This document shows positions 36,011 through 46,691 of a DNA stretch of 64,000 nucleotides, one piece after another. Position numbers and translations under genes: made by a program. A model generated the notes under the pieces. It saw only the letters and a list, made by a program, of their open reading frames with translations, searched no databases and was not told the DNA's origin. Source of the stretch: Macrotrachela quadricornifera (taxonomy: Eukaryota; Rotifera; Eurotatoria; Philodinida; Philodinidae); NCBI GenBank assembly GCA_022393335.1, contig JAJEKB010020696.1, forward strand, positions 393,384 to 457,383, read 5' to 3'. Each line of letters begins with the position of its first letter. Positions within the stretch are counted from its first letter, which is position 1.

Positions 36011-36600
36011 TCTGACATGGACTATAGAAATAGTTTCGTTGATATGTTTTTAAAAATTATAATTGTTTTAGTTGATAATCTATTTATCAATATCCAATTT
36101 TGTCATGTCAAAAACTTTTTCCTAATTAATACTATGACAATAATATGTTTCAGTATTAAAATATCCTTATTATTGACGTAAATTGATATTTCAATTTTTG
36201 TTTCATCATTTGTCAATATTAGAAGTTGTTACTATCGAGTTGAAACATATTATGACTGCAACCGAGTTTACTGCTTGCGTGTACGTGCGATAAACATTAC
36301 ACTGATGGTTGATTTTTTTTTCTTTCTTTTCTATTCAAATGGTAAAAGTAAGATTTTTGATGAAAATATATATATATTTGTTTCATATTCTGAATGATAT
36401 CTTTTTCTATGCTATGCAATTACGAATGATTGATTTTAATATAAAAATATATCTAAAGAAAAGATGAAATTATCAAGAGTTATTTCATTCATATTGCGTT
36501 GAACATTACTGATCTTGATTTTTAAAAAATTTATTTAATGATAAAAAAATTCTTAAAAACAACATAATATGTTTCGAAATAATAAAAGTATTAGTACTAT
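36011..36600. other. gene-free stretch
   Basis: AT-rich with no recognised feature. Confidence 0.4.
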
Positions 36601-36993
36601 TTATAAATCATTGTGAGTTAAACAACATCTTCGAATAATTTTTTTATAATTTGCCAAAGAACTTTTCGACATATCTGTTGTTGCTATTGAATATAGAGTT
36701 GCAAAACACGACAAATTTTTCTGAGGATTCGCTTTATAATGAGCTGCCCAAGAGTTTTTTTTTAAACCAAGAATCCCAAAACCAAGCTCGGAGAGTATTG
36801 AACTAATAAAGTCGTGATCACCTGCTAATTTCATGAATTCTGGTGTCGGTAGCATCATGCAAAGAAAATGAAGGATAGAATCATTGTCCGATGACTTGCT
36901 ACGTGCGAGTTCAATTCGGAGTTTTTCAATTATATTGTTGGAATTGGTTAACACGGGTATTACGTTGAGAAACAACAAAAAAACGAATATCAT
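36601..36993 (-). CDS. putative small secreted protein
   Basis: Intronless frame of 130 codons starting with a clean signal peptide (MIFVFLLFLNVIPVLTNS). The mature part is about 112 residues with four cysteines (one at about 45, one at about 95, and a CC pair near the end). No domain is recognised. The signal peptide at the exact ATG and the length argue for a real gene. Lack of homology that I can name and the surrounding repeats argue for caution. Confidence 0.45.
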   Translation of the reverse strand: MIFVFLLFLNVIPVLTNSNNIIEKLRIELARSKSSDNDSILHFLCMMLPTPEFMKLAGDHDFISSILSELGFGILGLKKNSWAAHYKANPQKNLSCFATLYSIATTDMSKSSLANYKKIIRRCCLTHNDL

Positions 36994-37294
36994 CGCGTCG
37001 AACTGTTCTCAATAAATGAATTCAATTCTCATCACTACTTTTTTGTTATAATTGAAAAAACGTGTTTATTCTTGTCGACAAGATTGTCACTTAACCATTG
37101 TTCGATAAGTGATTTTTGCTGCATGGTGCAACTTATTCAATGTCATTCAATAATCAAAGGTATTTATTAGGTAAGATGAAGTTCGTCTTGCATATTTCAA
37201 AAGGAATAAACAAGATTAACGAATTCTTCGAAAATGACGATAATTGACAAGAAGAAATAGACAAATTTCGATTTAATGAATATGACAGAATAAC

Positions 37295-38815
37295 ATTGAC
37301 GAATTTTTATAAGTTTTTTTTCTCAAGTTAGACTGAATGAGAAAATTTCATTCTGATGTAAGAAAATACGAAATTTTGTGTAGATTTTATTGTTCTCTTG
37401 TAACATTCAAGATGTAATCAAAAAAATATGTGTGAATGAACGTTGATTCATATAAGAATATGATCGTTATTAGATTGCATGGTTATTGAGCTTGTTCGCT
37501 TTTGCTATCGTTCAAACTTAAGTTCGTTACTTGTGAGAAGATCTTTATTTCAACATTGTTCTTTTCTTCACACACACGTTTATACTAAGCTACTTGTTCT
37601 TACACGCACAAACCACCAATTGACTAGATCCATATCACTCCCTATGTGTTCAACTGCGGTCAAACTGCGATGAAAAAGTGGCACTTGTAAACGATTACGG
37701 TCAATCAATCTCTGAATTTTCTAAATAAATAGATAAATAACAAATTAATTAATTAATTAACAATCATCCATCTAATAATTACATATTTATGCTGCTCATT
37801 TAATACATCCTGGCACTGACCTTTATTTTTTTTAAAAATAAATGAAATATCTTTCTCACTGTAAAAAGTTAAAATAAGCTAGGGTGCTTGCGACACCTCC
37901 TTGTATACCCCCATGCATCAGTATGACCTATGATGATTGTGTCGAAAATGCAAATGCAACTACGTCGCAGCGAAAGTAATCTCGTCATTTCATTACAACT
38001 GCGGATGCTGTGATGCAGTTGTCAAAAAAATGTTAACATGGATCGCTCTCTTCTCTCCTCTCGAAGGATTCGATTCACAGTATCCGATGATGCTATTAGG
38101 TGCAATATCATATAAGTATTATATCGCTGAATATCGCATATGAGCGACATTGACAAAAACTAATTTTATACACTATCATGTAAACGTGATATCGGTTAAG
38201 GTTGATTCTATATGACTATGATGTCATCAAGAGATGATGGCATGTAGTGATGATCTCAGTACTACACATTCTTAAGCGATCTCTGTAATTATCAGCACAT
38301 AAAGTAACTTAATATTACAAAAAACATCATTTACCCAGCATTTTTACGGTATTAGAGGGTTAGTTTTTATTATTAAATTGTTTTACATATACAATTTAAC
38401 TGCAATATTCTAAAGTCTAGGAACTTATTTCTATTTGAACACCTAATACCAAATCTCTGGATGAAAATTTATTATTCGAAAAAATGCTTAATGGTCCATT
38501 TTTACTGTTTTTTTTTATGTCAAGCAAAATATTATAGCTTCATCATTAATTTAGCAAAGAAATTCATTTCTTACAATAAAGAGCATTTTTTAGAGGATGA
38601 AATTGTGTATCTATTAATAGTTTATGTAAAATCAAACTTTGAGAAAATTATCAACAAAAAATACGATTAAATTTCAGTTGAACAAATGACGTTATTTTTA
38701 GTATTAAGTAATTTTAATATTATAAGAGAATAATAAATAACATATCAATAAAATCTACACAAAATTTTCTCATTCAGTCCAACTTGAGAAAAAAGTTTAT
38801 CAGAATTGGTTTATT
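37295..38815. mobile_element. candidate ~1.5-kb element with short inverted ends
   Basis: The block TTTTTTCTCAAGTTAGACTG through AATGAGAAAATTT and AAATTTTGTGTAGATTTTAT (about 37308-37390) is matched inverted at 38755-38808, apart from a 32-bp insertion in the left copy. The interior carries an inverted copy of the repeats at 6085 and 8985 and no gene. A non-autonomous transposon is likely but its exact ends are not defined. Confidence 0.5.
37700..37985 (-). repeat. dispersed repeats, inverted copies of 6085 and 8985
   Basis: Read on the minus strand, 37985-37845 matches 6085-6195 (GCGACGTAG, GGGGGTATACAAGG, GTGTCGCAAGCACC, GTGAGAAAGATATT). 37840-37715 matches 8985-9090. Their adjacency here shows that both belong to one longer element, of which the left-hand part of the window holds separate pieces. 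Confidence 0.6.
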
Positions 38816-39073
38816 TACTCTCCTGCATTCGTTACTTTAATAGTCAAATAGTATGTATATGAAAATTTTAACTGTAAAGAACATTATCATCTCGTCAATC
38901 CGTTATTATTATTATTTAAGCTTAGAGTGAAAGATCTTCAGGCATGTTTCAAATAAAACCTCTATTTATCTGAAGAATAAAATAATTGACATAATAAAAT
39001 AAAAATTCAAAATGATATTTATTATTTAAAAGTTTTTTTCTTTATCAATATATGTTTATCGTATATATATATA
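38816..39073. other. gene-free stretch
   Basis: AT-rich, nothing recognised. The frame at 38461-38670 just to the left lies inside the candidate element and has no recognisable domain. Confidence 0.4.
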
Positions 39074-39388
39074 TACGGAATAGTCCATAAGTAACGCAAC
39101 CGAAAAAAAACTCGAATATCTCTGTTATAGCTCAGTCGAACGGGCTGATATTTTTGTCACTAATAGTGATATCTTCAAGTATTTTATATTGTCACATCTA
39201 TGAGATAGTACAGTATATTTGTTGAAGCTAGTATCGATACTTCGTAAACGTTCTTTTCAACTTCGCTCTTATGGAAATAACCTATGTAGATGTCTCTATT
39301 AGTGGTAAAAATATCAGTCCGTTCGACCGAGCTATAACAGAGATATTCTAGTTTTTTTTCAGTTTCATTAGTTACGGGCTACTCTGTA
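39074..39388. mobile_element. 311-bp mariner-type MITE with TA target duplication
   Basis: TA (39074-39075), then CGGAATAGTCCATAAGTAAC and on through TCGAACGGGCTGATATTTTT form a terminal repeat of about 100 bp. It is matched inverted at the right end (GAATATCTCTGTTATAGCTC on both strands), which finishes ...GGGCTACTCTG before TA (39387-39388). The end sequence and TA duplication fit mariner-family ends. No coding content. Confidence 0.85.
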
Positions 39389-39691
39389 TATTAAATATGA
39401 TTACGCCAATAAAATAATATTAAAATTCTTTTAATAGTTTAATAATATATTCAATATTAAATAATAAAATCTAAACAATGTACTTTTTTATTCTATACTT
39501 GAAGCAACATGTCAATAAATGAGGTGGGAGAATTTTTTTATTTTTATATTTAATGAATGATGAAATAATGTCCTCTAGTATTAGAAAAACTAATGAAAGT
39601 TTTTTTTTTTGCGAAGAATACTTTCAACTAATAAATGTAAAATAAAAAAAAAAAAGGAAAAGTATTTTCTAATCATTGTTGAAATAAAGTA
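39389..39691. other. upstream flank of GPCR gene
   Basis: AT-rich; no core promoter could be singled out. Confidence 0.4.
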
Positions 39692-40834
39692 ATGTCATCA
39701 AACAGTAGCATAACTTCCACACTAAATATTTCATATGAATTATTTTCTCAATATTTAAGTTTTACATTCGGTTTTATTCTATTAATATTTGGTACAATAG
39801 GTAATATTTTGAATATAATTATATTTTTAATATATGGTACATATAAACAAAATGCTTGTTGTTTATATATGTTTGTTGGATCATTATTTGATTTATTTAT
39901 TCTTCTAATTGGTCTTTGTACACGAATATTAACATTAAGTTTTAATATTGATCTAACAATATATAATTTGATATGGTGTAAATTAAGAACAAGTTTACTT
40001 GATTTAATGTCACTTTGTTCATTAACTTGTCTTTGTCTTCAATCAATTGATATATTTTTTTGTACATCACGATCAGCAATAATGAGACAAAAAAGTAATA
40101 TTAAAATAAGTCGATTATTATTAATTGGATTTATATTATTTTGGATTATTTATGAAATTCCTAATTTAATGTATCAAAATATAATTATTGTAAATGGTCT
40201 TAATATATGTAAATATACAAATACAATATATATATCATATCATACATATTTTTCAGTATTGGTGTTTAATGTATTTACACCGACAATTATCATTAGTTTT
40301 TTTGCTGTTAAAATTTATAAAAATCTTCATTCAGTATTTGGAGAAAATCGAAATAGTTTATCTGCTATTGGAAGACAAATGGCACGAATGTCTTTATTTC
40401 AAATAATTGTTGTTATGCTTTTTCAATTTCCATATGCAATTGGTACAGCTTATGGTATTAGTACAATGAATATTGTTAAAACACCTTATCGACAATTTCA
40501 AGATAAATTTGTTTCAGCTTTTTTTAATATATATGTCTACGGATTATATTCGGTAGGAAATAAATCTTAACATTTTTTTTTTATTAAATAAGAGTTTATC
40601 TTTCTTGAATCGTATTTCTAAATCTCTTGGAAATTAATTGATTAAAATAATTCATTTTCTTTTTTTTATTTAAAGAGTTCATTCTATTGTTATTATGTTG
40701 CATCAAAACGATTTCGTCGTCAATTTTTTGATGTAATCAGTCGACTAAAATGTAGACGAAACATAAATCAAATATTACCATTGTCATATGATATTGGGAT
40801 AAATCCTGTTCAAATTCGTACAAGTCATTTGTAA
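39692..40834 (+). CDS. rhodopsin-like GPCR, two exons
   Basis: Seven-helix receptor of 339 aa at the plasma membrane. Exons are 39692-40552 and 40676-40834. Using the acceptor at 40674-40675 keeps frame through helix 7 and the tail. The N-terminus has glycosylation sites (NSS, NIS). Helix 1 carries the class A GN motif (GTIGNILN). Helix 3 ends with SIDIFFCTS where class A has DRY, so that motif is degenerate. Helix 6 contains FQFPYAIG. Helix 7 reads FFNIYVYGLYSSFYCYY in place of NPxxY. A basic helix 8 follows (SKRFRRQFF). This matches the divergent, small GPCRs expanded in rotifers; ligand unknown. A possible ATTAAA lies at 40890-40895. The GPCR at 55.6 kb is a different subfamily. Confidence 0.88.
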
Positions 40835-41956
40835 AATATCTATATTTATATTATTGTTGTAGTGTCTTTTGTCAATTTAATTTAATCATATTAAAAATGT
40901 AGATTTCCATTATTTTAATAATAGAAATGTTTTATCCTAAGTTGATTAGTAATTTAAAAAAAAAAGAATTGTGGATATTCTACAAACTGCACTGATGATT
41001 TATCAATTTGCTTATTTGTTGGCTATTCAACGTAACTCAAGTCAATACAAAATCCAAATACTAAGTACAAGTCTATGTATTCTATTGAATCTTTTCCCTA
41101 TTCATTGAAAGATATGTTCCCACAAAACTATTCATGTTGCATATACAATCGTAGGATCATTATCAAATAGTAAAAATCGTTTTTTTTTTAATATAACGTT
41201 TTGCTCTTGAGAGCGGAATATGAATTGAACTTCCCTTTCACCTATACGAAAATAGTCCTTGGATAAAGTGATGATTTTTCTTCCACAGAAAAATGTATCG
41301 GAATAAGACTTTCATTGTTCAATGAAAGTCTTATTAGTAAAGTACAGTGTTTCCAAAAATTGTTCAGAATCGGAACCGCGGTTCTGTTTTCAACTCCATT
41401 TTCTTTGAAGCCGCTGTATCCCACTTATGAAAGTCAATCGAGTCACATCACCGAGCATTATTTGTGATCATAAAATTATAAATTAAATTGTCGAGGTTGT
41501 CATTATCACGGTTATATGGTAAAATGAGAAGAAAATACGATTATTGAACATATTCAAATTTATCTAGGTGTATTCATTTATTTTCTTCTATAACATTAAA
41601 AGTTTATTTCCAATAGAAAAAAATGTTATTATCATTTTTGAATATATTAATATATAACATCAGAATAAAATCATTTGTTCGATATCATTCATATTGATAT
41701 GACCAAATTGTTAATATTAAAAGACTCAAAATGTTAATTCTATCAATGTTGTGCTTATTTACACGCTCAGAAAAAAAATCTTGTTAGAATGAGTAACAGA
41801 CTAAGAGAAATAAAATGCACTTTTTTTAATAATATATTCTTCGTTCTCTAACGTTTCACCAAGAATGAGTACGTTTGTGACTCATACATTTTGATAGTGA
41901 ACTGTTAGTGAGAAAGGTGCGCACCTTAGTCACCCAGTACAGAATGAAAGGAATAG
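40835..41956. other. gene-free stretch
   Basis: Contains a perfect hairpin at 41302-41335 (separate entry) and nothing else that I recognise. Confidence 0.4.
41302..41335. other. perfect 15-bp hairpin, 4-nt loop
   Basis: AATAAGACTTTCATT (41302-41316) pairs completely with AATGAAAGTCTTATT (41321-41335) around GTTC. No partner element or flanking repeat seen. Too short for a typical animal pre-miRNA; perhaps a micro-palindrome from a transposon. Confidence 0.7.
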
Positions 41957-41965
41957 TATATAAAG
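41957..41965 (+). promoter_or_regulatory. TATA box upstream of the RTA1-like gene
   Basis: TATATAAAG in an otherwise mixed-composition context about 200 bp before the inferred first ATG (42167). The spacing leaves room for a short 5' UTR starting near 41990. Position-based inference. Confidence 0.5.
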
Positions 41966-42166
41966 AAAGGTTGGTTCTCTCGCTCATTATATTCATATAA
42001 GTAATAGGAGTTTTCTGTTTCTTAATAGTGCTATATACTTTTAGAAAGCAATAGCTGTAATCGTTATTTTAGATTTTATGGCACAAGTAATTATACTAGT
42101 CGAGATAGTTTGAAATTCTCTAGGAAACTTTGTTTCTTGTTTTTATCTCCTCAGAAATAATTTAAA

Positions 42167-43668
42167 ATGAATTATGGTTTTGATAGTCCTCTGAAAAAGT
42201 AAGTAAATATCCTGATAGTATTTGTGTAGATATTCTATCACTGGATGTTTTCATACCAGACTTTACAGATTTAGATACGTTCGTTTTTAGAACCTCATGT
42301 GTATCTTCAAACGAGTGTTCAGATAGAGAACAGTAGCATAAGGAAATACTTCAGATAATAGGAATAGGAATATGTAGCAAATTCATGATCTATTAAAAAC
42401 ATTTAGTGTAAAGATAGTGCAAAAAACAACTGATTCAGTATATCACAATGAGCAGACCTTCATTACACTTGATTCGTTTTTTGAAAAGATAAAATCAAGA
42501 TAGAATAAACGATACACAGTTTGATAGATAATTCTAAGTGTATTGAAATATAAGTGAGTTACATAGTTGTATCGGACGTTCGCGAGAACGGTGATAAACT
42601 TTTTCTTCTAACATTCTAAGATAAATTCTATTAAAATATGATTATTTTTTTTGTAGAATTTTTTAAAATAAATCTTTAACAATCATTTAAATAATTATTA
42701 GGCGATTTGTCATGTCCAGTGTAAATGTCTCACGGAATTATACAGTAGGAGGTGCCGATGATCCTCAAAATCCATTTCATTACATGCCTTCAATGGGTGC
42801 CGCTGTTGTATCTTTAGTCTTCTTTACATTATCATTCATTGCTCTGACAGGATGGACAATCTGGAAACGAAGTTGGTATATGATTCCACTTTTAATTGGA
42901 TGTATTATGGAAATTATTGGTTATGGAGCTCGTATTCCATTAGTGATAAAACCAGTGGGACAAATTACTTTATATGCAGCTATGCATGCGTCCATTATTC
43001 TCGCTCCTGTATTTTATGCTGCGGTCGAGTATCTTTTGTTAGGTCGTTTAATGCATGCTGTAGGTGATCAGTATTCATTGATTAAACCAAAATTAGTCGC
43101 ATGGATATTTATTATTTCTGATGTTATATCATTTTTTATTCAATCAGGTGGTGCGGGAATCCTCACTACAGCAAAAGCAGATGCAGAAAAGGCGAAAACT
43201 GGTGAAAATGTTCTTCTAGCTGGTCTTGCAGTTAACCTAGCCTCATTTGCTCTTTTTTGTCTACAAATATTTTGGTTTGATTATCGTACAAGAAAATTGC
43301 CTCCCATTTTTCCAGTCGGTAGTGTTTATCAAAAACGTTGGCGACGATTTCTCTATGTAATATATCTTAGCAGTTTTCTTGTGTTAATTCGACAAATCTA
43401 TCGTGTTATTGAATTTGCACAAGGTTTTACTGGCTATTTAGCAGTAAATGAAGCCTATTTTTATGTTTTCGACACTCTACCGATATTCGTGTCTGGTGCA
43501 ATCTTCGCAATATTTTTTCCTGGTAATGGTTATTTACCATCGAATCGAAATGATACTTATGCTACGATGGAAAACAATGAACATATTTTAGGAGCAACTA
43601 GTTTTACCAATAAGAATAACAATATTATCATTCCTACAAAGAAACCTGTCTTGGAAGAAAAGATATAA
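42167..43668 (+). CDS. RTA1-like seven-helix membrane protein (fungal lipid-translocating exporter family)
   Basis: Member of the RTA1 family (Pfam PF04479), known mainly from fungi, where Rta1 and Rsb1 concern sterol/azole and sphingoid-base resistance. The second exon (42702-43668) holds seven hydrophobic helices and the family's marks: APVFYAAVEYLLLGRLM, SDVISFFIQSGGAGI and an R.IYRVIEFAQG.TGYL.VNEAYFYVFD block. I infer a first exon at 42167-42198 (ATG, ten codons plus two bases) with donor GTAAGT at 42199. It joins in frame to 42702 and adds 14 residues before the internal ATG at 42712, for 332 aa. If that exon is wrong, the protein starts at 42712 with 318 aa. Poly(A) signal at 43732-43737. 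An animal copy with an intron suggests horizontal transfer followed by domestication (inferred). Substrate unknown. Confidence 0.88.
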
Positions 43669-43807
43669 ACTGCTAATATGTAATTATAAGAATTATTCTT
43701 GTCTATGTATGTCGTTAGTTTTGTTGTTGTAAATAAAAATAAAACAAAATTCAGACATTAATATTGTTGATCAGAAGTTCTAACTTAGTGAAACATGTCT
43801 TTAAACG

Positions 43808-43913
43808 ATCATATTTTCCCGTATTACCTCTCTCAGCATTACAATCGTATGGCTCCTTACTCGATCATGAAAACATACGATTGTAATATAGAGACAGGTA
43901 ATACGGTCATATA
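43808..43913. other. ~40-bp-arm hairpin downstream of RTA1-like gene
   Basis: Left arm about 43808-43851 (GTATTACCTC...ATTACAATCGTATG) pairs with right arm about 43874-43913 (CATACGATTGTAAT...GGTAATACG), separated by 22 nt. Pairing is nearly continuous with a few mismatches. Size and shape fit either a micro-MITE or a pre-miRNA-like RNA; no expression data. Confidence 0.65.
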
Positions 43914-44837
43914 AGATAGTAAATACTCTTATCTGAAGGTCGCATTCGTCAATTTGATCTTATAAATTAATGTTTTATCATGAAAAGATGCAGTAAAAGA
44001 TATGATACAAAACACTGATCTCGAATAGATCATGTAGTAAGAAAATTCTATACTAAGATATATGTCTTACAAAAATATCCATTAACCATATTTTCTGAAG
44101 AAAAGAAAAGAGAAGAAAATAGTCGACTAGATGCAATCTCAAGATTCAGTTGATTTGTAAAGTCATTATAAATGTCAAACATATTTATTCGAGACTTACA
44201 AGCAAATAGATTCATTTTGTTCAAAGAAAGATAGATTATTTTAAAGAATATTTGAGAAACGTATTTTTGGCCTTTTCCCTGAGTGACCCGACAATTGAGC
44301 TCCTAGCATAAAAAAGAATTCGAAAACACAAGAAAATAAATTTATTTTGAACAATCCTCTTGCTATTTTAAAATCCACGTCTCTTGTAATCAAATGAAAA
44401 GAAGAAACTAATGGTTGAAATTGTTCATTCAAACATTCATATTTTTTGTTTTCTTAGTTTTACTTGTCGTGCCTGTAATTTTTCATTCAATACCGAGTTT
44501 GCACAGACCTAAACAATTCTTTTGACCATAACGAAGATCTAAGAAGATGATAAATACAATGAGGAATCAATTGTCGATGTACCCATATCCTGCGATTCGT
44601 TGTATGAGAAACTTTAAAATGTTATGGATATTTTTATGAATATAGTTGTGATTAGGAAATATTTACATAGAAAAATAACAGAAAGAGATTTAATTGAAAC
44701 AAACATTAATAATTGAGCAGTATCTATGATAGATAAAATAATAACATTAAAATGAATATATCATTAGTTATACTACAATCAGAAAAACGGATAAAAATGC
44801 TTTTTTTTTGCTATGAAATAATTTTATTGGTTAGATA
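43914..44837. other. gene-free stretch between convergent genes
   Basis: Lies between the 3' ends of the RTA1-like gene and the nuclear receptor. Nothing recognised apart from the hairpin to the left and a possible minus-strand AATAAA at 44823-44828 for the nuclear receptor. Confidence 0.45.
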
Positions 44838-46691
44838 TTATGGAATACGCATTATTGATTTCATTATCGGTACTAATTCATTTAAATCTTGTGGTGATAA
44901 TGTTCGTAATATATTATTTCTCATATCCTCATGAAAAATTTGCCATGAAATAATGTTAAGAATAAGTTCATTAAATAAATGAATAGATTGTTCATATCCA
45001 TGTTTCACTTCCATATATTTCCATAATAATTCTATATAATAATTTTGTGCATTATGTACAGATATTTCATTAATAAGTTTTTGTTCATTAAAATCACCAT
45101 TTATTGAAATACCTTTTGTAAAAATAAGTATAATAACCATTAATTCAATAATTTTTCTATCATATTTTGCTATACGTAAAAATGATGCAAAACTCTTTTT
45201 TCCTTTTATTAACATATTATAACCAAGAAGTACTTGAAAAAATTGTGTATTTATTGGTGCATCAGAATCATTTTCAATTATTTGATTTGTTTCAATATTA
45301 TACCAAAGTGCACAATTTATTCCAAGAATTGTAAATATATTATATTTAATTAAAATAAGTTTATCTTCCATATTTAATTGATTAAATTCAGGTATTTGTT
45401 TGAAAAATGATATTAATCGCATAACTGTTATTGAATGACTATTAAGAACTTGTACAAAAGTATTTGCATGAGTTGATGGATTCCATGGAAGACCATCACG
45501 ATTTGCTAAAATACAAAATAGAATTAGATTAAAATTAATATAATAATGAAATAAATTCACTCACCAAATTCAATACGTCTTTGATATAAAAGTGATATTG
45601 TTTCTACACGTTGAATATCTTCTAGACTAAGTAATAACTGTTGTGGTCGAGGTGATACAAGATCCATAAAATCTCGAAGAAATATATTTGTATCTACCAC
45701 TGTCAATAACTAAAAATAATAGATAAATAAAATCAGAAGTTTTTATTTAAATATTCTTACATCATCTGAAAATATCATTGATGATATTTCACATTCTTCG
45801 CCATTTGTTTGACAATTTGAATTTGATATTAACTTTCGATTTTCTTCTAGAAGACGATGTTTTTCTGCTTTTTGTTCACTCTAAAATTTATTTTTATCAA
45901 ACACTTTATTTTTCTTTTTAATTACTAATACCGTCATAAGTCGATCAGATTTCATTCCATTATTAAAACATTTAGCTAAACGACAAGCCGAACATTCACG
46001 ACGTGTTTCAACTGTTATTTCACAATTCCCATCATTAATACAATGTAAAGCATTCTAAATAAAAAAAAAACGAAGTTTTTATCACATCAATTTATGTATA
46101 CGATTCTCGCACATATTAAATTCGAAAATTTGTTTCAACTATTAATACATAATAGATTAGGGACGATAACTGCAGGTTGATAGAGGCACCACACTGTATG
46201 AGAGTGTCACAGAACCACGATCTGTAGATTAATGCAACATTCTTAATTTATCATATAGTAATAGTTGAAAACTCGAATCGAATTAACGGATTCTACACTA
46301 GTGAATAAATGAATAACTTACAGATTTTTTTCGAGCATTTCGACGAAAGAAAGCTTTACAACTTGCACATGCAATTGCACCAAAATTATATCCATTTGCT
46401 GATGATCCACAAACGACACAAATCAATGAACCAGATTTGGATTTATTTCTCTTAGGTAATGATTGAATCTTATTCTAAAAATAATTAATTTATTCTTTTA
46501 TATGAAAATAATTTAATACTAACCTGATGATCATCTATTTGACTATTATTACTTTCGGATGGACGAGTTATTTGATGTAATAAGGATATATTATTGCTAT
46601 TTTCAATTCTATCAATAATACTTTCATCGGTAGTTATAATCATAATTCGATTTCCTTTTGAACCTGTCGTTGATGATACATTTGATAACAT
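44838..46691 (-). CDS. nuclear hormone receptor, six exons
   Basis: Ligand-regulated transcription factor of 458 aa. Minus-strand exons are 46691-46524, 46474-46322, 46054-45932, 45880-45761, 45709-45565 and 45505-44838, all GT-AG and in frame. Exons 2-3 encode the DNA-binding domain with eight zinc cysteines. The first finger is CVVCGSSANGYNFGAIACASC, followed by KAFFRR. The second begins CINDGNCEI and ends ECSACRLAKCFNNGM. The recognition helix reads CASCKAFF, not the usual CEGCKGFF, so DNA target choice may differ. An acidic hinge follows, then a ligand-binding domain of about 240 residues. Its signature helix-3-to-5 region is visible (FFKQIPEFNQLNMEDKLILI, similar to FKxxPxFxxLxxxDQIxLL). 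Broadly NR1-like. Ligand and dimer partner unknown. Confidence 0.92.

Noticed and set aside
35942..36181. 79-codon ORF
   Set aside because: Its first part is the right arm of the MITE at 35396-36010.
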